From positions 53,286 through 117,285 of the forward strand of contig NZ_KB714697.1 of the NCBI RefSeq assembly GCF_000349725.1: 64,000 nt of DNA, read 5' to 3'. This document shows, in pieces, positions 27,703 through 40,974 of the stretch; the first letter of the stretch is position 1, and each line of letters begins with the position of its first letter. Position numbers and translations under genes: made by a program. The notes below the pieces were generated by a model that was not told the DNA's origin, did no database searches, and was given only the letters and a program-made list of their open reading frames with translations. This DNA is from Ligilactobacillus pobuzihii E100301 = KCTC 13174. GTDB taxonomy: Bacteria; Bacillota; Bacilli; Lactobacillales; Lactobacillaceae.

Positions 27703-28494
27703 ATGAAACAACGAGTTATAACGGCCATAGTGGCTTTAGTGATCTTTATACCACTGATTTTTGTTGGTGGAATGCCATTTGATATTTTAGTGGTTGCAAT
27801 GGGGCTAGTGGCAGCTTCTGAATTATTGATGATGAAAAAGAAATTGTTAGTTTCCTTTGAAGCTATTATTTCATATTTATTGACGGCTGTATTTTTAGTT
27901 CCCAGTGCATGGTTAAATTTTTTACCACAAAATATTACACATTTAGATCTAGCTTACTTTCTAATTTTACTTCTGTTGCTAAATAGTGTATTTACGCGCA
28001 ATCGTTTTTCATTTGACGATGCAGGTACGTTGACTATTGGTTCAATATACATCGGTCTTGGTTTTCACTATATGATGGGGGCAAGACAAAACAGTATTTG
28101 GATGATCTTTTTTGCATTGTTTATTGTTTGGATCACGGATAGTGGGGCATATCTAATTGGCCGTAAGTTGGGTAAACATAAATTGGCTCCAAACATCAGC
28201 CCAAATAAAACATGGGAAGGCTCGATCGGTGGCACAATTGCTACTGTGATCATCGTGGGACTTTATGTTTTCTTTTTACAGGAACACTTTACATACAGCC
28301 TACCGCTTATGTTATTAATGGTATTGATCTTGTCGATTGCTGGACAGTTCGGAGATTTGGCAGAGTCAGCATATAAACGTTATTTTGATGTCAAAGATTC
28401 AGGAAAAATCTTGCCTGGTCATGGAGGTATCTTAGATCGTTTTGATTCGATCTTGTTTGTTTTGCCACTAATGCATTTTTGTGGTTTACTGTAA
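27703..28494 (+). CDS. cdsA: Phosphatidate cytidylyltransferase
   Basis: CdsA makes CDP-diacylglycerol, the precursor of phosphatidylglycerol and cardiolipin. The 263 residues contain about seven to eight hydrophobic segments and the C-terminal family signature DSGKILPGHGGILDRFDS, plus SPNKTWEGSIGG. It starts 20 bases after uppS. Acting in the membrane, it complements PlsX and FakA encoded earlier in the window. Confidence 0.96.
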   Translation: MKQRVITAIVALVIFIPLIFVGGMPFDILVVAMGLVAASELLMMKKKLLVSFEAIISYLLTAVFLVPSAWLNFLPQNITHLDLAYFLILLLLLNSVFTRNRFSFDDAGTLTIGSIYIGLGFHYMMGARQNSIWMIFFALFIVWITDSGAYLIGRKLGKHKLAPNISPNKTWEGSIGGTIATVIIVGLYVFFLQEHFTYSLPLMLLMVLILSIAGQFGDLAESAYKRYFDVKDSGKILPGHGGILDRFDSILFVLPLMHFCGLL

Positions 28495-28530
28495 TTTATA
28501 AAATTTTCCCCATGGGAAGGATGGTGGCCG

Positions 28531-29802
28531 ATGTTCATTACGATCATCGCTTTTATAATTGTATTTGGGATCATTGTGACTTCCCATGAATTTGGGCATT
28601 TTATAGTTGCAAAAAAATCTGGGATTTTAGTCCGTGAGTTTTCGATCGGAATGGGTCCTAAATTATTTGCGACTCATAAGAATGGCACAACTTATACGAT
28701 CCGTATCTTACCTTTAGGCGGGTATGTACGAATGGCAGGGTTGGAAGACGATGAAGAGACTTTGCAAAAAGGAATGCCTGTCAATTTGATCCTTGATGAA
28801 AATCAGGTAGTAAAAAAAATTAATACTAGTAGTAAAGTTAGTTTACTGAATGGATTGCCTTTAGAAGTAACTAATTGGGATTTGATCGATGAATTGTACA
28901 TTGAAGGATATGAAAATGGAGATGAAACCAAACTCCGTCGCTTAGAGGTCAAGCCAGACGCAATGATCATTGAGACTGATGGAACTGAAGTTCAAATTGC
29001 TCCAAGAAATGTACAGTTTCAGTCAGTCAGTTTGACCAGACGGATCTTAACTAATATCGCTGGACCATTGAATAATTTTATTTTGGCGATTTTAGCTTTT
29101 ATTTTGATTGCTTTTATCCAAGGTGGTTCGATCACGACAATCAATTCTGTAGGTGCTGTGCAGGAAAATTCAGTTGCACAAAAGGCAGGCTTGCAAAAAA
29201 ATGATAAAATCGTTGCTGTTCAGGGGAAAAAAACGAATTCCTGGGATTCTTTGTCTGAATCGATCAGTGATCGTGGAGGTAAAAAGACTGAGTTAACGGT
29301 CAAGCGTGGTGACCAAAAGAAAAAAATCATTTTAACACCAAAAAAACAAAATTCAAATGGACAACAAGTTGGTATGATAGGTATAAAAGCTGGTCAAAAG
29401 GTTGATCATTCAATTGGAGGCATGCTTAGTTACGGTTTTACACAGACATATTCCGTGATGAAAGCTGTTTGGGATGCCTTGGTCAATATGTTCCATGGCT
29501 TTAGTTTAAATGATTTAGGTGGACCTGTGGCAATGTATTCATTTACACAACAAGCTGCTAAATATGGCGCTATTAGTGTCATCAATTTGTTAGCATTCTT
29601 GTCGATCAACCTAGGTATTGTAAATTTATTACCTATTCCAGCCCTAGATGGTGGTAAACTATTATTGAACATTATTGAAGCGATTCGTGGAAAACCACTT
29701 GACCCTAATAAAGAAACTATCATCACTTTGATCGGTTTTGGATTTATGATGCTTCTAATGATATTAGTTACTTGGAATGATATTCAGAGGTATTTTTTCT
29801 AG
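28531..29802 (+). CDS. rseP: Site-2 intramembrane metalloprotease RseP/RasP
   Basis: Membrane-embedded zinc protease that cuts anti-sigma factors and remnant signal peptides. H19 and H23 with E20 form the HEFGH zinc site in the first helix; the second half of the active site is NLLPIPALDGGKL near 370-382. A PDZ domain lies at about 205-290 (KAGLQKNDKIVAVQGK). Length 423 residues, normal. It sits between cdsA and proS, as in Bacillus and lactobacilli. Confidence 0.96.
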   Translation: MFITIIAFIIVFGIIVTSHEFGHFIVAKKSGILVREFSIGMGPKLFATHKNGTTYTIRILPLGGYVRMAGLEDDEETLQKGMPVNLILDENQVVKKINTSSKVSLLNGLPLEVTNWDLIDELYIEGYENGDETKLRRLEVKPDAMIIETDGTEVQIAPRNVQFQSVSLTRRILTNIAGPLNNFILAILAFILIAFIQGGSITTINSVGAVQENSVAQKAGLQKNDKIVAVQGKKTNSWDSLSESISDRGGKKTELTVKRGDQKKKIILTPKKQNSNGQQVGMIGIKAGQKVDHSIGGMLSYGFTQTYSVMKAVWDALVNMFHGFSLNDLGGPVAMYSFTQQAAKYGAISVINLLAFLSINLGIVNLLPIPALDGGKLLLNIIEAIRGKPLDPNKETIITLIGFGFMMLLMILVTWNDIQRYFF

Positions 29803-29839
29803 GTATTGTTATATGAGAACTGAGAGGAGAAAAAGTTAG

Positions 29840-31555
<1,716 letters not shown>

Positions 31556-31560
31556 GAATT

Positions 31561-31606
31561 AAAGACGCGAGCCGAAACGAGTTTGATGTTTCGGCTGTCT
31601 TTATTT
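31561..31606 (+). terminator. Intrinsic terminator after proS
   Basis: AAAGAC plus AGCCGAAAC pairs with GTTTCGGCT plus GTCTTT; the inner 9-bp stem is perfect and TTTATTT follows. Confidence 0.9.
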
Positions 31607-31666
31607 GTAACTAATAAATATCAATTAACCAATTTAAAAATATTATGGCAGAGAGGAGAGTAAATT

Positions 31667-34600
31667 TTGGCTTTAAATAAGAAGGAAATGTTTACTAAGT
31701 TATTACAACAAATCGATTTACAACCGCAAGCTGATGAAGCACGTTATCTTGAAAATGGGAGTATCGCACACGTTGAAGTTCATCAGGTTTCTAAGCGGTG
31801 GGATTTTACTTTTACTTTGTCAGATATTTTACCATTTCAATTATTTGTACAATTACAACAACATTTAAATTCAGCTTTTCAGGGTATCGCACAAACGACA
31901 TTGACGATCAATACTACTGACCCGGAAGTAACTAATGGAAAATTGGGTGATTATTGGCAATGGGTCGTGGCTAACAGTGGATTACGTTCGAATTTGACAC
32001 AAAGTTTATGTGAGGGGAAAGTTCCATACTTGCAAGATGGTCGGGTCATGTTATTAGCTGACAATGAAATTATTAAAAACTTTTTAGTGACCCAGGCGTT
32101 GGGACCATTGGAAGATACTTATCGCAAAGTTGGTTTTCCATCACAAAATATTACGACCTTAGTCGACGAGTCAGCCTCACAAGATAAAATCGCTGAATAC
32201 AAAGAAAAAAAAGCTAAAAATGATGCCGAATTAGCTCAAAAAGCAATTCAAGCTATTCAAAAACAAAATCAACAAAAAGAAGCTCGTAAGTCTAAGAAAG
32301 AGTTGCCACAAATTGATGGACCAGTACAATTAGGTAAGAAGATCTCAAGCGATATTGAACCACGTCAAATGAGCGAAATTACTGAAGAGGAAAGATCAGT
32401 TGTTATTCAGGGCTACGTTTTTGATAAAGAGGTCCGCGTTTTACGTTCTGAACGTCAACTATTGATTTTAAAAATTACCGATTATAGTTCTTCATTTGTG
32501 GTCAAGAAGTTTTCTCGTGATGAAAACGATGAAGCTATGTTTGCTGCTTTAGAAGAAGGTTCTTGGGTCAAAGTTCGTGGTAGTGTACAGGAGGACTCTT
32601 ATATGCATGAATTAGTCGTAAATGCATATGATCTTAATTCTGTTTCTCACCCTAAACGCAAAGATACAGCCCCAGCTGATAAAAAAAGGGTCGAGTTGCA
32701 TCTGCATTCAAATATGAGCATGATGGATGCAACTAATAGTATTTCTGACTATGTTAAACAAGCGGCTGATTGGGGCCAAAAAGCAATTGCAATTACCGAT
32801 CATGGAACTCTGCAAGCTTTCCCAGAGGCACATAGCGCTGGTGAACAAAATGGGGTTAAAATTTTATATGGCGTCGAAGCTAACGTTGTGGATGACGGAA
32901 CACCGATCGCCTACAATTCACGTCACATTGCGTTAAAGGATGCAACTTATGTAGTATTTGATACAGAAACGACAGGTTTGTCGGCACGGTATGATAAAGT
33001 TATCGAACTTGCTGCAGTTAAAATGAAAGATGGCAATGTAATTGATACCTTCGAACAGTTTATTGACCCAGGCCATCCTTTGTCTCAAACAACGATAAAT
33101 TTGACTAGTATAACTGACGATATGGTACGTGGTTCAAAAAGTGAAGAAGAAGTTTTCAAGATGTTTCAAGATTTTTGTCAAGATACGATCATTGTTGGAC
33201 ATAATGCGACCTTTGATGTTGATTTTATGAACACAGGTTATGTACGGCATGGATTACCTGAAATATCTGAACCCTGGATCGATACATTGCCGTTTGCACG
33301 TGTTTTATATCCCGAGATGAAAAGGTTTCAGTTAAATAATTTGGCCAAAAAATTAAATGTTAATTTGGAACATCACCACCGTGCGATTTATGATGCCGAA
33401 GCTACTGGATTTATTTATTTTGCGATGATGAAAGATGCCGCTGAAAAGTTTGCTGTCAAATACCATGACCAATTAAATGAGCATGCTGGGGAAAATGAGT
33501 CATATAAACATGAGCATCCTTTTCATGCGACGATTTTGGCGCAGACACAGGCAGGATTAAAGAATTTATTTAAAGCTGTCTCGGCAGGGATGACAGAATA
33601 TTTCTATCGTGTTCCGCGGATCCCTCGCTCGGTCTTAGAGAAGTATCGTGAAGGATTGTTAGTCGGGTCAGCCTGTTCGGGCGGTGAAATATTTACTGCA
33701 ATGATGCAAAAAGGTTATGACACAGCTAAAGAAAAAGCTCGTTTTTATGATTATTTGGAAATCCAACCCAAAGCGTTATATGCCCCCTTGTTAGAACAAG
33801 AATTGGTTAAAGACAATGAAAATTTGGAAGAGATCATTAAAAACATGGTGCAGTTAGCTCATGAATTGGAGTTACCGATCGCTGCTACGGGTGATGTCCA
33901 TTATATGAATAAAGAAGACGCGATTTATCGCAAGATCTTGATCCATTCACAAAGTGGTGCAAATCCCTTAAATAGGTTACGACAATTACCAGATGCGCAT
34001 TTTAGAACAACTGACGAAATGTTAGAAGAATTTTCATTTTTAGGTGAAGATACCGCTCAAGAAGTTGTTGTTGGTGCTCCAGCAAAAATTGCTGAAATGT
34101 GTGATGAGATCACGCCAGTTAAAGATAAATTGTATACGCCTAAAATGCCGGGGGCAGAAGATGATATTAAAAATCTGACGATGGACCAGGCCCATGCTTT
34201 GTATGGTGATCAACTGCCAGAAGTAGTTGAAAAGCGGCTGGCTACTGAATTGAAATCGATTGTTGGTAATGGATTTTCAGTAATTTACTTGATTTCACAA
34301 AAGTTAGTATATAAATCGAATAAAGATGGATATTTGGTCGGTTCACGTGGGTCCGTCGGTTCTAGTCTAGTTGCTACGATGACAGGTATTACAGAAGTCA
34401 ATCCTTTACCGCCGCATTATCGTTGTCCAAATTGTCAGTGGAATCAATTTTTTACTAATGGTGAATATGGTTCTGGTTTTGATCTACCAGATAAGGATTG
34501 CCCTGAGTGTGGGACACATTTAGTTAAGGATGGGCAGGATATCCCCTTTGAAACTTTCTTAGGATTTAAAGGGAATAAAGTTCCTGATATCGATTTGAAC

Positions 34601-36019
34601 TTTTCTGGTGACTACCAGCCAATTGCACATAATTATACCAAGGTTTTGTTTGGTGAAAATAATGTATTTCGAGCAGGAACGATCGGAACGGTTGCTGATA
34701 AGACTGCTTACGGTTATGTAAAAGCTTATGAACGTGATACAGAACAAAATATTCGTGGTGCAGAAGTCGATCGTTTAGCTAAAGGGGCAACAGGTGTAAA
34801 ACGGACGACTGGGCAACATCCAGCTGGTATCTTAGTTGTTCCTGATTACATGGATATATATGATTTTACTCCGATTCAATATCCGGCTGATGACACAAGT
34901 GCAACTTGGAAGACAACTCACTTTGATTTCCATTCTATTCATGATAACATTTTGAAACTTGATATTTTGGGTCATGATGATCCTACTATGATTCGAATGC
35001 TACAAGATCTTTCAGGAATCGAGCCTAAATCGATCCCCACAGATGACCCAGGTGTCATGGCACTTTTTTCTGGCACTGATATTTTAGGTGTGACTGAAGA
35101 TCAGATCCAGTCAAAGACAGGGACGTTAGGTATTCCTGAATTTGGGACACGTTTTGTACGGGGGATGTTAGATCAGACACATCCTAAAACTTTTGCTGAA
35201 TTACTAAAAATTTCTGGACTTTCTCACGGTACTGATGTTTGGTTAGGTAATGCGGAAGAATTGATCAAAAATAAAACAGTAACGATGCCTGAAGTTATTG
35301 GTTGTCGTGATGATATCATGATGGACTTGATCCATATGGGTGTTGAGTCTGATTTGGCCTTTAAGATCATGGAACATGTTAGAAAAGGGCGAGGTATTCC
35401 TGATGATTGGCAGGCTAAAATGCGTGAGGCAGAAGTACCTGAGTGGTATATTGGGGCTTGCTTGAAAATCAAGTACATGTTTCCGAAGGCCCATGCCGCT
35501 GCTTATGTGTTAATGGCTTTGCGGATCGCATATTTTAAGGTTTATTTCCCGCTAGTTTATTATGCTGCTTACTTCTCTGTACGTGCGGATGACTTCGACT
35601 TAGTTTCGATGGTTCATGGCAAAGAATCTGTCAAAGCCGCTATGTCTGAGATAAATTCAAAGGGGAATGATGCATCAACTAAGGAGAAGAATTTGTTAAC
35701 TGTGCTAGAACTAGCTAATGAAATGATCGAGCGTGGTTTTAAGTTCAAGATGGTCGATTTAAACCGATCGGACGCAGCCGATTGGCTCATTGTTGATGGA
35801 GATACTTTATTAGCACCTTTTTCAGCTATTCCTGGTTTAGGGTTAAATGCTGCTAAACAAATTGTTGCTGCACGTGAAGAACAAGAATTTTTATCGAAGG
35901 AAGATTTGTCCAAACGTGGAAAAGTTTCTAATACTTTGATCGAATACATGACAGAAAATCATGTTTTAGATGATTTACCTGATGAAAATCAGCTTAGTTT
36001 ATTTGATAATCTATTCTAA
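31667..36019 (+). CDS. polC: DNA polymerase III alpha subunit, Gram-positive type PolC
   Basis: PolC is the main replicative polymerase of low-GC Gram-positives, with proofreading built in. Domains in order: N-terminal region and OB fold (to about 340), PHP domain starting [11 protein letters not shown] near 346, a DEDDh exonuclease inserted in it ([10 protein letters not shown] near 430), then the polymerase with [12 protein letters not shown] near 973, and a zinc-binding CPNCQW...CPEC near 925-950. 1450 residues, as expected. The TTG start follows GAGAGGAGAG. Confidence 0.98.
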   Translation: MALNKKEMFTKLLQQIDLQPQADEARYLENGSIAHVEVHQVSKRWDFTFTLSDILPFQLFVQLQQHLNSAFQGIAQTTLTINTTDPEVTNGKLGDYWQWVVANSGLRSNLTQSLCEGKVPYLQDGRVMLLADNEIIKNFLVTQALGPLEDTYRKVGFPSQNITTLVDESASQDKIAEYKEKKAKNDAELAQKAIQAIQKQNQQKEARKSKKELPQIDGPVQLGKKISSDIEPRQMSEITEEERSVVIQGYVFDKEVRVLRSERQLLILKITDYSSSFVVKKFSRDENDEAMFAALEEGSWVKVRGSVQEDSYMHELVVNAYDLNSVSHPKRKDTAPADKKRVELHLHSNMSMMDATNSISDYVKQAADWGQKAIAITDHGTLQAFPEAHSAGEQNGVKILYGVEANVVDDGTPIAYNSRHIALKDATYVVFDTETTGLSARYDKVIELAAVKMKDGNVIDTFEQFIDPGHPLSQTTINLTSITDDMVRGSKSEEEVFKMFQDFCQDTIIVGHNATFDVDFMNTGYVRHGLPEISEPWIDTLPFARVLYPEMKRFQLNNLAKKLNVNLEHHHRAIYDAEATGFIYFAMMKDAAEKFAVKYHDQLNEHAGENESYKHEHPFHATILAQTQAGLKNLFKAVSAGMTEYFYRVPRIPRSVLEKYREGLLVGSACSGGEIFTAMMQKGYDTAKEKARFYDYLEIQPKALYAPLLEQELVKDNENLEEIIKNMVQLAHELELPIAATGDVHYMNKEDAIYRKILIHSQSGANPLNRLRQLPDAHFRTTDEMLEEFSFLGEDTAQEVVVGAPAKIAEMCDEITPVKDKLYTPKMPGAEDDIKNLTMDQAHALYGDQLPEVVEKRLATELKSIVGNGFSVIYLISQKLVYKSNKDGYLVGSRGSVGSSLVATMTGITEVNPLPPHYRCPNCQWNQFFTNGEYGSGFDLPDKDCPECGTHLVKDGQDIPFETFLGFKGNKVPDIDLNFSGDYQPIAHNYTKVLFGENNVFRAGTIGTVADKTAYGYVKAYERDTEQNIRGAEVDRLAKGATGVKRTTGQHPAGILVVPDYMDIYDFTPIQYPADDTSATWKTTHFDFHSIHDNILKLDILGHDDPTMIRMLQDLSGIEPKSIPTDDPGVMALFSGTDILGVTEDQIQSKTGTLGIPEFGTRFVRGMLDQTHPKTFAELLKISGLSHGTDVWLGNAEELIKNKTVTMPEVIGCRDDIMMDLIHMGVESDLAFKIMEHVRKGRGIPDDWQAKMREAEVPEWYIGACLKIKYMFPKAHAAAYVLMALRIAYFKVYFPLVYYAAYFSVRADDFDLVSMVHGKESVKAAMSEINSKGNDASTKEKNLLTVLELANEMIERGFKFKMVDLNRSDAADWLIVDGDTLLAPFSAIPGLGLNAAKQIVAAREEQEFLSKEDLSKRGKVSNTLIEYMTENHVLDDLPDENQLSLFDNLF

Positions 36020-36067
36020 AACTTTTGGCATAAATCAGAGTTAAATAGTGCTATAAAGCGGATTGAC

Positions 36068-36096
36068 TTGCTTTTTTTAGGTAAGTATGCTAAGAT
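36068..36096 (+). promoter_or_regulatory. Promoter of the rimP-nusA-infB operon
   Basis: TTGCTT (36068-36073), 17 bases, TAAGAT (36091-36096) with an extended -10 TGC. An overlapping TTGACT at 36063 would need a 22-base spacer. The leader carries an attenuator-like hairpin before rimP. Confidence 0.7.
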
Positions 36097-36124
36097 TTAA
36101 AACAGTAACTTGATAACTCGTAAT

Positions 36125-36152
36125 GAGTGGGCAGAAATGCTCACTCTTTTTA
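36125..36152 (+). terminator. Attenuator-like hairpin in the rimP leader
   Basis: GAGTGGGC (36125-36132) pairs with GCTCACTC (36139-36146), one G-T wobble, followed by six T-rich bases. It stands downstream of the promoter and 58 bases upstream of the rimP GTG, so it would abort transcription of the whole nusA-infB operon unless relieved. Confidence 0.75.
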
Positions 36153-36210
36153 TTGGAAACGATCAGAAATATATATTAACAGAAATGTTTATTGGTAAGG
36201 AGGACAAGGC

Positions 36211-36690
36211 GTGAGCAGTGTCGTTGAAACGGTAACGGATTTGGTAGCACCTATTTTAGAGAAACATAATTTTGAACTTGTTGATATTGAATTTGTTAAA
36301 GAAGGGCAAAGTTGGTATTTACGAGTCTTTATTGATAAAGAAGGTGGCATTACAATTGACGAATGTGCTTTGATCAGTGATGAGCTTAGCGAAAAATTGG
36401 ATACATGTGATCCAGATCCAATTCAACAAGCTTACTACTTGGAGGTTTCTTCGCCTGGGGCGGAGCGTCCTTTGAAAAAAGAACGCGATTTCGAAAATGC
36501 TGCTGCGAAGCAAGCTAATATTTTTGTCACATTATATGAAAAAATCGATGGTAATAAACAATATGAAGGTCATTTGATCAATTTAACAGCAGACGAATTG
36601 ACAATTGAGTATCGGGAGAAAACACGTAAAAAAGAAGTTGTTATTCCACGTGATAAAATTGCCAAGGCCCGCTTAGCGATAGAATTTTAA
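36211..36690 (+). CDS. rimP: Ribosome maturation factor RimP
   Basis: RimP assists 30S assembly around S12. The 159-residue protein contains [34 protein letters not shown] and the late [15 protein letters not shown], all family marks, with a C-terminal SH3-like domain. The start is GTG after AAGGAGG. It heads the rimP-nusA-ylxR-ylxQ-infB-rbfA operon. Confidence 0.96.
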   Translation: MSSVVETVTDLVAPILEKHNFELVDIEFVKEGQSWYLRVFIDKEGGITIDECALISDELSEKLDTCDPDPIQQAYYLEVSSPGAERPLKKERDFENAAAKQANIFVTLYEKIDGNKQYEGHLINLTADELTIEYREKTRKKEVVIPRDKIAKARLAIEF

Positions 36691-36720
36691 ATACAGATGT
36701 TAAACAAGGAGTAAAATAAA

Positions 36721-37911
36721 ATGAGTAAGGAATTACTTGGAGCCTTAGATTCTTTAGAAACGGAAAAAGGCGTCAAAAAAGAAATAGTGATCGAAGCGTT
36801 GGAAAGTGCATTAGTTTCGGCATATAAACGAAACTATGGACAAGCTCAAAATGTGGAGGTTGAATTTGACCAAGTTCGGGGTAACATTCATGTTTATGCA
36901 GTCAAAGAAGTCGTTAATGAAGTCTTTGATTCACGTTTAGAAGTTAGCTTGAAAGAAGCACTTGAGATCAATAAAGCGTACGAGATCGGGGACACGATCC
37001 GTTTTGAGGTCACACCTAAAGATTTCGGACGGATAGCTGCTCAGACTGCAAAACAAGTGATTATGCAACGGGTGCGGGAAGAAGAACATAATATTATTTA
37101 CAATCAGTACATTCAATATGAAAACGAAATCGTGACTGGTGAAGTAGAACGACGTGATAACCGTTATATTTATGTAAACTTGGGTAAAGTAGAAGCTTTA
37201 TTATCACGCCAAGATCAAATTGAAGGCGAAGAGTATAAATCGCATGATCGTATTAAAGTTTATATTTATAAGGTTGAAAATTCTTCCAAGGGCCCTCAAG
37301 TCTTTGTTAGCCGGTCACATCCGGATTTGTTAAAACGTTTATTTGAACAAGAGATACCTGAAATTTATGATGGAACAGTTGAAATTTTGTCGATTGCTCG
37401 TGAAGCAGGAGATCGTGCCAAAGTTGCGGTGCGTTCAAATAATGAAAATGTTGATCCAGTTGGAACTTGTGTGGGGCCGAGAGGTGAACGCATTCAAACA
37501 ATTGTCAATGAACTAAAAGGTGAAAATATGGATATTGTTCAATGGCAAGAAGATCCGGCAGATTTTATCTCTAATGCTTTAAACCCTGCGGATGTATTGG
37601 AAGTTCGCTTCGATCCTGAAAATGAACATGTTTGTACAGTAGTTGTACCAGATGACCAGCTTTCCTTGGCAATTGGTAAACGTGGTCAAAATGTCCGCCT
37701 AGCCGCTAGACTAACTGGATATAAGATCGACATTAAGTCCGAATCAGATATGCAAGCCGCTGATGACCAAGCGGTAGCAGATGAAACTGAATCACAAGAT
37801 ACAGTGGAAACAGACAATACTGAAAATCAAGCTACAGATACAAATGATGAAGGACTAAATGAAGATTTATCAGAGTCTGCAGAAGAAATAGACCCAGGTT
37901 CAAAAAATTAA
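36721..37911 (+). CDS. nusA: Transcription termination/antitermination protein NusA
   Basis: NusA binds RNA polymerase, promotes pausing and takes part in rRNA antitermination. Domains: N-terminal polymerase-binding domain (1-125), S1 domain (about 130-200, VTGEVERRDNRYIYVNLG), then two KH domains (about 200-345), including GTCVGPRGERIQTIV and LAIGKRGQNVRLAA. Residues about 345-396 form an acidic Asp/Glu/Gln-rich tail not present in Bacillus NusA. Given the attenuator upstream, self-regulation by NusA is plausible but unproven. Confidence 0.97.
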   Translation: MSKELLGALDSLETEKGVKKEIVIEALESALVSAYKRNYGQAQNVEVEFDQVRGNIHVYAVKEVVNEVFDSRLEVSLKEALEINKAYEIGDTIRFEVTPKDFGRIAAQTAKQVIMQRVREEEHNIIYNQYIQYENEIVTGEVERRDNRYIYVNLGKVEALLSRQDQIEGEEYKSHDRIKVYIYKVENSSKGPQVFVSRSHPDLLKRLFEQEIPEIYDGTVEILSIAREAGDRAKVAVRSNNENVDPVGTCVGPRGERIQTIVNELKGENMDIVQWQEDPADFISNALNPADVLEVRFDPENEHVCTVVVPDDQLSLAIGKRGQNVRLAARLTGYKIDIKSESDMQAADDQAVADETESQDTVETDNTENQATDTNDEGLNEDLSESAEEIDPGSKN

Positions 37912-37928
37912 TTAGGGGGTGGTCTAAC

Positions 37929-38228
37929 ATGGCAAAAAAGAAGATCCCGATGCGCAAGGATATTGTAACAGGTGAGATGTTTCCTAAAAAAGAATTAGTT
38001 CGTGTTGTTAAGAACAAAGAAAACGAAGTTAGCCTTGATCCGACTGGTAAAAAACAAGGTCGTGGAGCATATATTCGTTTAGATGTTCCAGTAGCCAAGC
38101 AGGCACAGACAGATAAAGTTTTTGATAAAACTTTTGGTGTGAAGATCGATCCTTCATTTTATGAAGAATTGATTGCATATGTTGATCATCAGGTTGCACG
38201 TATGGAATTGTTTGGCGATGGAAAATAG
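37929..38228 (+). CDS. RNA-binding protein YlxR (DUF448)
   Basis: Small basic nucleic-acid-binding protein of the YlxR family, 99 residues, always between nusA and infB in Firmicutes. The core motifs are KDIVTGEMFPKKELVRVV and KKQGRGAYIRLD. Reported members act as nucleoid-associated regulators or RNase P partners; the sequence does not tell which holds here. The ATG follows AGGGGGTGG. Its end overlaps ylxQ by 11 bases. Confidence 0.93.
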   Translation: MAKKKIPMRKDIVTGEMFPKKELVRVVKNKENEVSLDPTGKKQGRGAYIRLDVPVAKQAQTDKVFDKTFGVKIDPSFYEELIAYVDHQVARMELFGDGK

Positions 38229-38523
38229 ACAAAAAGTTTTAAACTTATTAGGTCTCGCTATGCGAGCAAGAAAAGTTATTACAGGGACGGATACGGTTTT
38301 AAAACAAGTGCGAGCACGGCAAGTTGTGTTAGTTTTTGTAGCTAATAACTGTGCTGAAAATACTCGCAAAAGATTTAATGATAAGTGCCGGAGCTATGAT
38401 ATTAGTCTATCTCAAGTTTATAGTGAACGTGAGATCAGTACTGCGATCGGACAAAAGAGAAGTGTGATCGCGGTGACTGATAAGGGCTTCGGTCGTAAAA
38501 TGCTTGAGTTACTGTCGACTTAG
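38218..38523 (+). CDS. L7Ae-family K-turn RNA-binding protein YlxQ
   Basis: L7Ae/L30e-like protein of 101 residues that binds kink-turn RNA in known homologues. The ATG at 38218 starts MENRQKVLNLLGLAMRARKV, the family N-terminus; the start lies within ylxR, so translation is probably coupled. GTDTVLKQVRARQVVLVFVAN matches the family core. Longer in-frame starts would run through the ylxR message and are rejected. Confidence 0.92.
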   Translation: MENRQKVLNLLGLAMRARKVITGTDTVLKQVRARQVVLVFVANNCAENTRKRFNDKCRSYDISLSQVYSEREISTAIGQKRSVIAVTDKGFGRKMLELLST

Positions 38524-38529
38524 ACGGAT

Positions 38530-38575
38530 CCAAACGGAGTATCGTTTGGTTCGTTTAGCACAGACAGATACTCCG
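38530..38575 (+). promoter_or_regulatory. Alternative hairpins just upstream of infB
   Basis: CCAAAC (38530-38535) pairs with GTTTGG (38544-38549). The segment inside that loop, CGGAGTATC (38535-38543), pairs perfectly with GATACTCCG (38567-38575). The two foldings exclude each other. The larger stem ends 26 bases before the infB ATG and has no T-run, so translational or RNA-stability control is more likely than termination. Confidence 0.6.
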
Positions 38576-38600
38576 CAGAATTTAATCGGAGGTTGATGGT

Positions 38601-40919
38601 ATGAGCAAAAAACGAATTTATGAGTTAGCTAAAGAATTAAATGTAAACAGCAAAGATGTAATTAAAGTTGCCGAAGACAAGGGATTTAGTGTCGGTAATC
38701 ATATGTCTGTTTTAGGTGAAAATGAAGAGCGACAGATTCGTGAATTTTATCGTCCGAAAAGGAAAGTGGTTAATAAAAAAGTGAACGAAAAGAAAAATGA
38801 ACATTCTAAAAAAACAGTTGGTCAAAAGGGCCAACATAGTGAGAATAAAAATAGTGCGCATAATAATCCTCATAGAAACAATGGGCACAGTTCAACTAAG
38901 CCTGTAAACAAGGGGACAAATAATCGTCCTGTAAATAAACAAAATAACCGGACCCATAATAATAGCAATAAAACTAATGAAACTAGAAACGCTCGTTCAA
39001 ACGGCCCTCGCTCTAATAACAGGTTCAACAATAATTCGGGCAATAGCAATAACCGGAACAAGAACTTTAAAAAGAAAAATCGTCGTAATAATGGCCGTCG
39101 CAATAATCGGAATGTCAATATTAAGCATAATCCGGCACCACAACGTAAGAATAAGCCGTTACCAGATAAGCTGATCTATACAGTTGGAATGAACGTAGCT
39201 GATATTGCTAAAAAGATTCACCGTGAGCCAGCTGAGATCATCAAAAAATTATTTATGATGGGTGTTATGGTCAATCAAAATCAGTCGCTAGATAAAGATA
39301 CGATTGAAATTTTAGCAGCTGACTATGGGATCGAAGCCGAAGAAAAAGTACAAGTTGATGTTTCTGATATTGATAAGTTCTTTGATGAAGAAGAAAAGAA
39401 CCAGGAACATCTTGAAGCTCGTCCACCAGTAGTGACGATCATGGGACATGTTGACCATGGTAAGACTACATTACTGGACCAATTGCGTAATTCTCATATT
39501 ACAGAAGGCGAAGCTGGTGGGATCACACAGCATATCGGTGCTTATCAATTGCACCATGATGATAAGACGATCACTTTCTTGGATACTCCAGGACACGCAG
39601 CATTTACTAATATGCGAGCACGTGGGGCTGATATTACTGACGTAACCATTTTAGTTGTTGCTGCTGACGATGGCGTAATGCCACAGACGATCGAAGCTAT
39701 CAACCATGCGAAAGCTGCGGAAGTTCCGATCATTGTTGCAGTTAACAAGATCGATAAGCCAGGTGCAAATCCTAACCATGTGATGGAACAGTTGGCCGAA
39801 TATGGTTTGATCCCTGAAAGTTGGGGTGGCGATACGATCTTTGTCGAGATTTCTGCTAAGTTTGGTAAGAATATTGATGAACTGTTAGATATGATCTTAC
39901 TTGAATCAGAAATGTTAGAATTAAAAGCTAACCCACAACAGCACGGTGCCGGTTCTGTAATTGAAGCTCGTTTAGATAAGGGTAAAGGACCAGTTGCTTC
40001 ATTGCTTGTACAACAAGGTACGTTGCATACTGGTGATCCAATCGTTGTTGGTGATACCTTTGGACGAGTTCGTACTATGACGAATGCCCGTGGTAAACGG
40101 ATCAAAGAAGCTACACCAGCTACACCGGTTGAAATTACTGGTTTGAGTGATGTTCCTTCTTCAGGTGATAGGTTTATTGGGTTTGATGATGAAAAAACTG
40201 CACGTGCAGCCGGTCAAAAACGGGCCGAGCAATCTGTATTGCGTGAACGTCAAAAAACAAATCATGTTACTTTGGATAATTTATTTGATACCTTAAAAGA
40301 AGGCGAACTTAAAGAAGTTAGTGTTATTATTAAGGCTGACGTTCAAGGCTCAGTTGAAGCTTTGGCTCAAAGTTTCAGAAAAATCGATGTTGAAGGTGTT
40401 CGTGTCAATATTATTCATGAGGCTGTTGGTGCAATCAACGAAAGTGACGTGACCTTGGCCGAAGCATCTAATGCTATCATCGTTGGTTTTAACGTTCGTC
40501 CGACACCAAGAGCGCGTGCTCAGGCTGATTCAGATAAAGTTGATATTCGTTTGCATAATGTTATCTATAAAGCAATCGATGAAATCGAAACTGCTATGAA
40601 GGGTATGTTGGAACCAGAATATCAAGAAAAAGTTACTGGTCAAGTCGAGATCCGTGAAACTTATAAGGTTTCTAAGCTTGGGACTATCGGCGGTGGTTAT
40701 GTAATGAATGGTTATATCCAACGTGATAGTGGTGTACGTGTGATCCGTGACGGCATCGTAATTTATGAAGGCAAATTAGCTAGTTTGAAGCGTTTCAAAG
40801 ATGATGTTAAGCAGGTCAAACAAGGATTTGAATGTGGTTTGATGATTGAAAAATATAATGATATTAAAGTTGGCGATCAAATCGAAGCTTATATCATGGA
40901 AGAAGTACCAGTTAACTAA
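38601..40919 (+). CDS. infB: Translation initiation factor IF-2
   Basis: IF2 places fMet-tRNA on the 30S subunit and drives subunit joining. Residues 1-50 form an IF2-N fold ([21 protein letters not shown]); 55-190 are a low-complexity Asn/Arg/Lys-rich stretch; a second IF2-N domain follows, then the GTPase domain with [12 protein letters not shown] near 282, DTPGHAAF and NKID, and the C-terminal beta barrels with GxIxRD. 772 residues. In the linker Asn dominates, giving a strongly basic, probably disordered arm. Confidence 0.97.
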   Translation: MSKKRIYELAKELNVNSKDVIKVAEDKGFSVGNHMSVLGENEERQIREFYRPKRKVVNKKVNEKKNEHSKKTVGQKGQHSENKNSAHNNPHRNNGHSSTKPVNKGTNNRPVNKQNNRTHNNSNKTNETRNARSNGPRSNNRFNNNSGNSNNRNKNFKKKNRRNNGRRNNRNVNIKHNPAPQRKNKPLPDKLIYTVGMNVADIAKKIHREPAEIIKKLFMMGVMVNQNQSLDKDTIEILAADYGIEAEEKVQVDVSDIDKFFDEEEKNQEHLEARPPVVTIMGHVDHGKTTLLDQLRNSHITEGEAGGITQHIGAYQLHHDDKTITFLDTPGHAAFTNMRARGADITDVTILVVAADDGVMPQTIEAINHAKAAEVPIIVAVNKIDKPGANPNHVMEQLAEYGLIPESWGGDTIFVEISAKFGKNIDELLDMILLESEMLELKANPQQHGAGSVIEARLDKGKGPVASLLVQQGTLHTGDPIVVGDTFGRVRTMTNARGKRIKEATPATPVEITGLSDVPSSGDRFIGFDDEKTARAAGQKRAEQSVLRERQKTNHVTLDNLFDTLKEGELKEVSVIIKADVQGSVEALAQSFRKIDVEGVRVNIIHEAVGAINESDVTLAEASNAIIVGFNVRPTPRARAQADSDKVDIRLHNVIYKAIDEIETAMKGMLEPEYQEKVTGQVEIRETYKVSKLGTIGGGYVMNGYIQRDSGVRVIRDGIVIYEGKLASLKRFKDDVKQVKQGFECGLMIEKYNDIKVGDQIEAYIMEEVPVN

Positions 40920-40974
40920 AATAGTAATTGGATAAAATAGACTGACCTCAGTCAGCAGTTAAAGGAGGATAATG

